From Cellulomonas biazotea (lineage in GTDB: Bacteria; Actinomycetota; Actinomycetes; Actinomycetales; Cellulomonadaceae), in contig NZ_BIMR01000059.1 in NCBI RefSeq assembly GCF_004306155.1, forward strand, positions 1 through 49,979: a stretch of DNA of 49,979 nt. Reading direction: 5' to 3'. This document shows positions 45,014 to 49,979 of this stretch, piece by piece. The stretch's first letter is position 1. Every line of letters starts with the position of its first letter. The translations under genes were made by a program, and so were the position numbers. The notes beneath the pieces were generated by a model. The model was given only the letters and a program-made list of their open reading frames with translations. It ran no database searches and had not been told where the DNA came from.

Positions 45014-46297
45014 GTGTCGAAGGATGGCGGGCAAGAGCGGGCGCACGGCGGCCCCACCCCGGGTGCGGGGCGGTCGGCCGCCGCGACGCCGACGGCCGAC
45101 CCCGCTCCCCTGTGGCCGGCCGTCGGGTGGGAGGAGCACCCGTGGCGGTCGAGCCTGCCGCCCGAGCTGCTGTCGCGGTCGGCACGCGCCGAGATGTCGT
45201 CCCCCTACCGTGCCGCGGTGCCGCCCCGGATCGCGGACCTCGACGTGCGGCTGCCGCGCGCGACGGCGGCGGCCGCGGAGGAGGCGTCGGTCGTCGTCCG
45301 GGACTTCGACGTCGAGCTGGGGCGGGACGTCGCACCGTTCGCGGCGATCCTCCTGCGGTCGGAGTCGGCGTCGTCGTCGCAGATCGAGAACCTCACGTCG
45401 GGGGCCAAGCAGGTCGCGCTCGCCGAGCTCGGGGAAGACGCGAAGCGCAACGCCGCGCTCATCGTCGGGAACGTGCACGCGATGCAGGCGGCCGTCGAGC
45501 TGTCGGAGCGGCTGGACGCGGCGTCGGTCCTGGCGATGCACCGGGCGCTCGTCGAGGCCGCGGAGCCGGAGATCGCCGGTCGGTGGCGCACGCAGCAGGT
45601 GTGGATCGGCGGGGGCGGGTACTCCCCGCACCGGGCGGCGTTCGTGCCGCCGCACGCCGACCGGGTGCCGGCCGCGATCGACGACCTCGTGGCGTTCATG
45701 GCGCGCGACGACGTGCCGGCCCTGCCGCACGCCGCCGTCGCGCACGCGCAGTTCGAGACGGTGCACCCGTTCCCCGACGGCAACGGGAGGACGGGTCGGG
45801 CGCTGGTGCACGCGCTGCTGCGGCGGCGCTCGCTCACGCGGTCCGTGACGGTCCCGGTGTCGGCGGGGCTGCTGGTCGACACGCGGGGGTACTTCGACGC
45901 CCTGACGGCGTACCGGGAGGGCGACCTGGCGCCGATCGTCGACGCGATGGCGCAGGCGTCGTTCGACGCGGTCGTCAACGGCCGGCACCTCGTGGCCGAC
46001 CTGCGGGAGGTCCGCGAGCGCTGGGCGGCGTCGGTGCGGGCGCGGTCGGACTCGTCGGTGTGGCCGCTGATCGACCTGGTGCTGCGGCAGCCGGTCGTCA
46101 ACACGGCGGTCGTGCAGCACGAGCTCGGCGTCTCGCACACCAACGCGATGAAGGCCGTGACGCGTCTGGTCGAGGTGGGCGCGCTGGCTCCGGTCGGCGG
46201 TCGGCGGCGCTCGATCCTGTGGGAGTCGTCGCCGGTGCTCGCGGCGCTGGACGCGTTCGCCGCCCGGGCGGGGCGGCGCCGGGTCGGCCTGCCCTGA
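45014..46297 (+). CDS. Fic-domain AMPylase with N-terminal inhibitory helix
   Basis: A 427-residue Fic protein. The catalytic motif HPFPDGNGRTGR (residues 251-262) is complete, so it should transfer AMP or another nucleotide-derived group to a protein. The N-terminal inhibitory motif (S/T)xxxE(G/N) is present as SSQIEN (Ser121, Glu125, Asn126), which marks an autoinhibited class II Fic and argues against a separate antitoxin. The C-terminal 90 residues form a winged helix (VVNTAVVQHELGVSHTNAMKAVTRL), suggesting DNA binding or autoregulation. The first 35 residues are low complexity. The target is unknown. The GTG start is supported by the TAACGT box 6 nt upstream. Confidence 0.9.
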   Translation: MSKDGGQERAHGGPTPGAGRSAAATPTADPAPLWPAVGWEEHPWRSSLPPELLSRSARAEMSSPYRAAVPPRIADLDVRLPRATAAAAEEASVVVRDFDVELGRDVAPFAAILLRSESASSSQIENLTSGAKQVALAELGEDAKRNAALIVGNVHAMQAAVELSERLDAASVLAMHRALVEAAEPEIAGRWRTQQVWIGGGGYSPHRAAFVPPHADRVPAAIDDLVAFMARDDVPALPHAAVAHAQFETVHPFPDGNGRTGRALVHALLRRRSLTRSVTVPVSAGLLVDTRGYFDALTAYREGDLAPIVDAMAQASFDAVVNGRHLVADLREVRERWAASVRARSDSSVWPLIDLVLRQPVVNTAVVQHELGVSHTNAMKAVTRLVEVGALAPVGGRRRSILWESSPVLAALDAFAARAGRRRVGLP

Positions 46298-46370
46298 CGT
46301 CGCCCGTCTCGCCCGCTGCGGCGTGCAGGGAGGGATGCGTCGTCCCCGTTTCAGGCGTACAACGGATCGC

Positions 46371-47258
46371 ATGTTCGAAGAGGGCCAGCTGTACGCCCCC
46401 GTCACCGCGGACGAGGACGGCAAGGCCAGGGTGCATCTCGCGGACGACCACCCGGGTGCGAAGGACGAGGAGTACCGGCGCCGTCGCGACGAGATCGCCG
46501 GTCCCGCGCTCGCGTGGAGGCCCGGGGACCCGGTGCCGCGGGTCGAGTACACGGAGTCGGAGAACGCGATCTGGGCGACGGTGTGCCGGGAGCTCGCGCC
46601 GAAGCACGAGCGCCTCGCGATCCGCGGGTACCTGGAGGGCAAGGAGGCCCTCGGGCTGCCGACGGACCACGTGCCGCAGCTCGACGAGGTCAGCGCGGCG
46701 CTGGAGCCGCTGAGCGGGTTCCGGCTGCACCCGGCCGCGGGGCTCGTCCCGCTCGACGTGTTCTACGGGTCGCTCGCGGACGGGGTGTTCCACTCGACCC
46801 AGTACCTGCGCCACCCGTCGCAGCCGCTGTACACGCCGGAGCCGGACATCCTGCACGAGGTCGTCGGGCACGGGAACCTGCTCGCGAACCCCGCGATCGC
46901 CGAGGTCAAGCGCCGGGCCGGGGAGGCCGCGCGACGCTGCGAGACGGCTGAGGGGCTGCAGTACGTCGCGGACGTCTTCTGGTTCACGATCGAGTTCGGC
47001 GTCATGCACGAGGGTGGCGAGCTGCGCGCGTACGGCGCGGGGCTCCTGTCGTCGTACGGGGAGATCGAGGAGTTCCGCGGGGCCGACATCCGTCCGGTCG
47101 ACTTCCACCAGATGGCGACGCTGGCGTACGACATCAGCCACTACCAGCCGATCCTGTTCGCGTGCGACGGCATGGGTGAGCTCACCGACCGGGTGGCGGG
47201 GTTCTTCGCGGAGTTCGACGACGACACCCCGGCGCGGCTCGCCCGCGGCGCGGCGTAG
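46371..47258 (+). CDS. phhA: Phenylalanine 4-monooxygenase
   Basis: A 295-residue aromatic-amino-acid hydroxylase, which makes tyrosine from phenylalanine with O2, iron and a pterin. Iron ligands are all present: His162 and His167 in LHEVVGH, and Glu208 in FWFTIEFG. The frame is open back to 46323, but MFEEGQLYAP is the usual start in relatives and TACAAC, a weak -10, lies 7 nt before it. It reads towards the MobA-like gene with a 15-bp gap. Pterin-recycling genes are not seen nearby. Confidence 0.92.
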   Translation: MFEEGQLYAPVTADEDGKARVHLADDHPGAKDEEYRRRRDEIAGPALAWRPGDPVPRVEYTESENAIWATVCRELAPKHERLAIRGYLEGKEALGLPTDHVPQLDEVSAALEPLSGFRLHPAAGLVPLDVFYGSLADGVFHSTQYLRHPSQPLYTPEPDILHEVVGHGNLLANPAIAEVKRRAGEAARRCETAEGLQYVADVFWFTIEFGVMHEGGELRAYGAGLLSSYGEIEEFRGADIRPVDFHQMATLAYDISHYQPILFACDGMGELTDRVAGFFAEFDDDTPARLARGAA

Positions 47259-47273
47259 GTCCCACCCGCCGCG

Positions 47274-49187
47274 TCAGGCCTCGGGCGGATCCACCTGCAC
47301 GAGCAGGTGCCGGCGGAAGAAGGCCGCGAGCGCGGCCGTGTCGTGCAGCGGGAGGACGGCGGCGACGTACTGGTCGGGGCGGACGACGACGACGCAGCCG
47401 TCGCGGTCGATGCCGCGGGTGTCGAACAGGTCCTCGTCGGGGTGGGTGGCGAAGACCTTCTCGTAGTCGACGAGGTCGTAGGGGCCGGTGCGGGGCAGGA
47501 AGAGCGCGGGGACGGCGCCGAGGTCGAGGTCGGTGTGGTGCTGCTGGTAGACGACCTTGACGTCGAGGACGGCGTCGCGCTGGTCGCCGGGGCGGGTGTG
47601 GGCGCGGACGGGTGAGTCGGGTGCGGTGTGCATCCAGGTGGCCCAGTCGGTGAGGGCGGAGGGCTGGCCGGCGGCGGGGGTGTCGGCGAAGGCGTAGACG
47701 CGCCAGCGGCCGTCGGCGCGGTGCTGGTGGCCGAGGTGCAGGGGGTTGGCGTCGGCGACGCGGACGACGGGTGCGGACTTGAAGCGCTTGCCGAGGGGGA
47801 AGCCGGTGGCGAGGTGCTGGTGGGTGGGCTCGGCGACGAGCAGGGACGGCGGGTACTGGGTCATGAAGCCGAAGAGGAACTCGGTGGTGCGGACGTAGAA
47901 GTCGGCGAGCTGTCCCGGGTCGAGCTCCTCCGGCTTGCGGGCCATGAGGGAGGACCACTCGCGGTCGAAGTCGATGAGGTTCTGGGCGATGACCTGGCGC
48001 TCGGCGGAGTAGGTGGCGAGGAGGGACTCGGGGCTGCGGCCGGTGAGGACGTAGCCGAGCTTCCAGGCGAGGTTGAACCCGTCCTGCATGGAGACGTTCA
48101 TGCCCTGGCCGGCCTTGGCGCTGTGGGTGTGGCAGGCGTCGCCCTCGATGAAGACGCGGGGGGTGCGGGTGCCGACCTGGTCGAGGGGGACGTCGTCGAA
48201 GCGGTCGGTGACGCGGTGCCCGACCTCGTAGACGGAGTGCCAGGCGACGTCCTTCACGTCGAGGGTGTAGGGATGCAGGATCGCGCGGGCGCGGTCGACG
48301 ATCTGGTCGATCGTGGTGCTGCGGGTGGCGGCGTGGTTGTCGGGTCGGACCTCGCCGAGGTCGACGTACATGCGGAACAGGTGCCCGCCCTCGCGCGGGA
48401 TGAGCAGGATGCTGCCGCCGGTGCCGGACTGGATGGCGCACTTGAGGCGGATGTCGGGGAAGTCGGTGACGGCGAGGACGTCCATGACGCCCCAGGCGTG
48501 GAAGGCGCTGTCGCCCTGGGGGGTGCAGCCGATGGCGTGGCGGACGGCGCTGTGGGCACCGTCGGCTCCGACGACGTACCGGGCGCGGACGGTCTTCTCC
48601 TGCCCGGTGTCGGGGCCGTCGGTGCGCACGAGGTGGACGGTGACGGGGTGGCCGTCGGGGTCGGTGTCGGGGTCGAGGCTGAGGTCGCGGAACTCGTAGC
48701 CGTAGTCGGGGGCCATGCGGGTGGGGGCGTGGGCCATGTACTCGGCGAAGTAGTCGAGGACGCGGGCCTGGTTGACGATGAGGTGCGGGAACTCGCTGAT
48801 CCCGGCGGGGTCGTCGGGCGGGCGCTCGCCGCGGACGATGCGGGTGGGGTCGGCGGGGTCGGGGTGCCAGAAGCACATCTCGGTGATGCGGTAGGCCTCC
48901 TCGGCGATCCGCCCGGCGAAGCCGAACGCCGCGAACGTCTCGACGCTGCGGGCCTGGATCCCGTCGGCCTGGCCGATGGGCAGGCGTCCGGGCCGGCGGT
49001 CGACGATGCGGGTCGTCACGTCGGGGAACTGGGAGAGCTGGGCGGCGGTGATCATGCCGGCGGGTCCGGTGCCCACGACGAGGACGTCGACCTCGTCGGG
49101 CAGGTCGTGGGGCCGGTCGAGGCCGACGCCGGCGGCGGGCTGGACGCGGGGGTCGCCGGAGACGTAGCCGTGGTGGTGGAACTGCAT
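47274..49187 (-). CDS. FAD-dependent aromatic hydroxylase, MobA-like (3-hydroxybenzoate 4-monooxygenase/phenol 2-monooxygenase family)
   Basis: A 637-residue class A flavoprotein hydroxylase. The FAD/NADPH motifs are VVGTGPAGM (near residue 38), the DG motif VVGADGAHSAVRHA and GDACHTHSAKAGQGMNVSMQDGFNLAWKL. The C-terminal thioredoxin-like domain of the phenol-hydroxylase subfamily follows. The start MQFHHHGYVSGDP resembles that of Comamonas MobA, so a 3-hydroxybenzoate-like substrate is the best guess, not a proof. GAGGAG (49195-49200) lies 7 nt before the ATG. It is divergent from a ThDP-enzyme gene and convergent with phhA. Confidence 0.88.
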   Translation of the reverse strand: MQFHHHGYVSGDPRVQPAAGVGLDRPHDLPDEVDVLVVGTGPAGMITAAQLSQFPDVTTRIVDRRPGRLPIGQADGIQARSVETFAAFGFAGRIAEEAYRITEMCFWHPDPADPTRIVRGERPPDDPAGISEFPHLIVNQARVLDYFAEYMAHAPTRMAPDYGYEFRDLSLDPDTDPDGHPVTVHLVRTDGPDTGQEKTVRARYVVGADGAHSAVRHAIGCTPQGDSAFHAWGVMDVLAVTDFPDIRLKCAIQSGTGGSILLIPREGGHLFRMYVDLGEVRPDNHAATRSTTIDQIVDRARAILHPYTLDVKDVAWHSVYEVGHRVTDRFDDVPLDQVGTRTPRVFIEGDACHTHSAKAGQGMNVSMQDGFNLAWKLGYVLTGRSPESLLATYSAERQVIAQNLIDFDREWSSLMARKPEELDPGQLADFYVRTTEFLFGFMTQYPPSLLVAEPTHQHLATGFPLGKRFKSAPVVRVADANPLHLGHQHRADGRWRVYAFADTPAAGQPSALTDWATWMHTAPDSPVRAHTRPGDQRDAVLDVKVVYQQHHTDLDLGAVPALFLPRTGPYDLVDYEKVFATHPDEDLFDTRGIDRDGCVVVVRPDQYVAAVLPLHDTAALAAFFRRHLLVQVDPPEA

Positions 49188-49239
49188 CGGTCGACTCCTC
49201 GGACGTCGTTGTCGAGGTGCGGTCCTCTCTCGAGCGGAT

Positions 49240-49260
49240 CGTATACGGCCCGGCTACGAT
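49240..49260. promoter_or_regulatory. Divergent promoter region between mobA-like and ThDP-enzyme genes
   Basis: The 180-bp gap holds the 8-bp palindrome CGTATACG (49240-49247), which resembles GntR-family half-site cores. It also holds TACGAT hexamers on both strands (one overlapping the palindrome on the minus strand, one at 49255-49260 on the plus strand) that fit -10 boxes. A shared regulator is plausible but unproven. Confidence 0.4.
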
Positions 49261-49367
49261 GCCGCCGTACGGCCGGTCCCCCGGCCCCGTGCCCGGCAGC
49301 GTCGCCGGCGCGGGACGTCCGCGGGGCGCTCCGGCGCACACCCGACGACTACGGACAGGTGGCATCG

Positions 49368-49979
49368 ATGCCCTCGGTCTCCGCGCACGCCGCCGTCACG
49401 CTCGCCGCGCACGTCGAGCACGTGTTCGGCGTGATGGGCAACGGCAACGCGTACTTCCTCGACGCGCTCGCGCGGCAGACCGCGGCGACGTTCACCGCGG
49501 TGCGGCACGAGTCGGGCGCGGTGGTCGCGGCGGACGCCTACCACCGGTCGTCGGGGCGGCTGGCCGCGGCGACGACGACGTACGGCGCGGGGTTCACGAA
49601 CACCCTCACGGCGCTGGCGGAGGCGGTGCAGGCGCACGTGCCGCTGGTGCTCGTGGTGGGCGACGAGCCGACGTCGGGACCGCGGCCGTGGGACGTGGAC
49701 CAGATCGCGATGGCGTCGGCGGTCGGGGCGCGCACGTACACGGTGGGACGCACGGACGCGGCGGCGACGACGCTCATCGCGGTCGAGCACGCCCTGACGT
49801 ACCGGGTGCCGACGGTGCTGGCGATCCCCTACGACGTCGCGACGCTCGACGCGGGCCCGGTGCCCGATGTGCCCGCACCGCGCCTGCCCGACCCGCTCGC
49901 GCCGCGCGGCCCGTTCGCCGAGGCGAGCGTGCGGGACGTGGCCGCGGCCCTGGCGTCGGCGCGGCGGCCGCTGCTGCTC
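49368..49979 (+). CDS. Thiamine-diphosphate-dependent enzyme, acetolactate-synthase-like (partial; runs off window)
   Basis: The first 204 residues of a ThDP-binding enzyme. The N-terminal PYR domain is clear: HVFGVMGNGNAYFLDAL, then AVRHESGAVVAADAYHR, where the Glu after RH activates the cofactor, and the family loop TTYGAGFTNTLTALAEAV. Enzymes of this fold include acetolactate synthase, benzoylformate decarboxylase and sulfopyruvate decarboxylase; which one cannot be told without the C-terminal half. The ATG at 49368 is preceded by GGACAGG at about 8 nt; a GTG 9 nt upstream is also in frame. It is divergent from the MobA-like gene and may share its regulation. Confidence 0.85.
   Translation, partial: MPSVSAHAAVTLAAHVEHVFGVMGNGNAYFLDALARQTAATFTAVRHESGAVVAADAYHRSSGRLAAATTTYGAGFTNTLTALAEAVQAHVPLVLVVGDEPTSGPRPWDVDQIAMASAVGARTYTVGRTDAAATTLIAVEHALTYRVPTVLAIPYDVATLDAGPVPDVPAPRLPDPLAPRGPFAEASVRDVAAALASARRPLLL

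Overview
This is an ordinary-looking chromosomal window from a very GC-rich actinobacterium (Actinomycetota, Micrococcales). It is probably a Cellulomonas or close relative. The basis is: the uvrC-rapZ-yvcK-whiA gene order; very strong G/C bias at third codon positions; many GTG starts; -10 boxes of the TANNNT type placed 6-7 nt before start codons (leaderless mRNAs); and a secreted protein with a family 2 cellulose-binding module and a Pro-Thr linker. No prophage, insertion sequence, CRISPR array or defence island is visible. The genus is an inference; no search was run.

Layout. 1-5.2 kb: a minus-strand uvrC-rapZ-yvcK-whiA operon (whiA cut by the window edge) and a divergent OsmC-type protein. 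5.3-10.9 kb: uvrA under a near-consensus LexA box, divergent from a GH15 glycosidase plus metallo-beta-lactamase-fold pair. 10.9-13.7 kb: an acyl-CoA dehydrogenase-like flavoprotein, a YCII-domain protein, and terC behind a yybP-ykoY (manganese) riboswitch with a readable expression platform. 13.8-21.2 kb: uvrB, an unrecognised 358-aa protein, pcp, coaE, rpsA (strong promoter, about 190-nt leader) and pfkA. 21.4-26.8 kb: a complete peptide/nickel-class ABC importer with two fused ATPase domains. 26.9-29.9 kb: a methyltransferase, then a DUF485-actP acetate-uptake pair under a CRP-like site. 30-33.9 kb: polA, a PaaI-type thioesterase and a GNAT acetyltransferase that overlaps the thioesterase gene antisense. 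34.1-38.5 kb: livHMGF, where LivH carries an unusual signal peptide and extracellular domain. 38.5-41.6 kb: a CBM2-linked putative zinc metallopeptidase under a palindromic operator, a nucleotidyltransferase-fold protein and an endonuclease/exonuclease/phosphatase protein. 41.6-44.0 kb: livK, an ANTAR response regulator (PdtaR-like) and an odd tRNA-Leu. 44.1-46.3 kb: a 5'-truncated beta-helix gene and a Fic enzyme. 46.4-50 kb: phenylalanine hydroxylase, a MobA-like aromatic hydroxylase and the start of a thiamine-diphosphate enzyme.

How the genes work together. uvrA, uvrB, uvrC and polA give nearly the full nucleotide-excision-repair set (uvrD and mfd are not here). livHMGF and livK, although separated by three unrelated genes, are likely one branched-chain amino-acid importer. 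phhA, mobA and the ThDP enzyme look like aromatic-compound metabolism. The most rewarding non-coding signals are the terC riboswitch, the uvrA LexA box, the CRP-like site before actP, the palindrome over the cellulose-binding gene's promoter, and the recurring leaderless promoters. All intergenic gaps are under about 300 bp.
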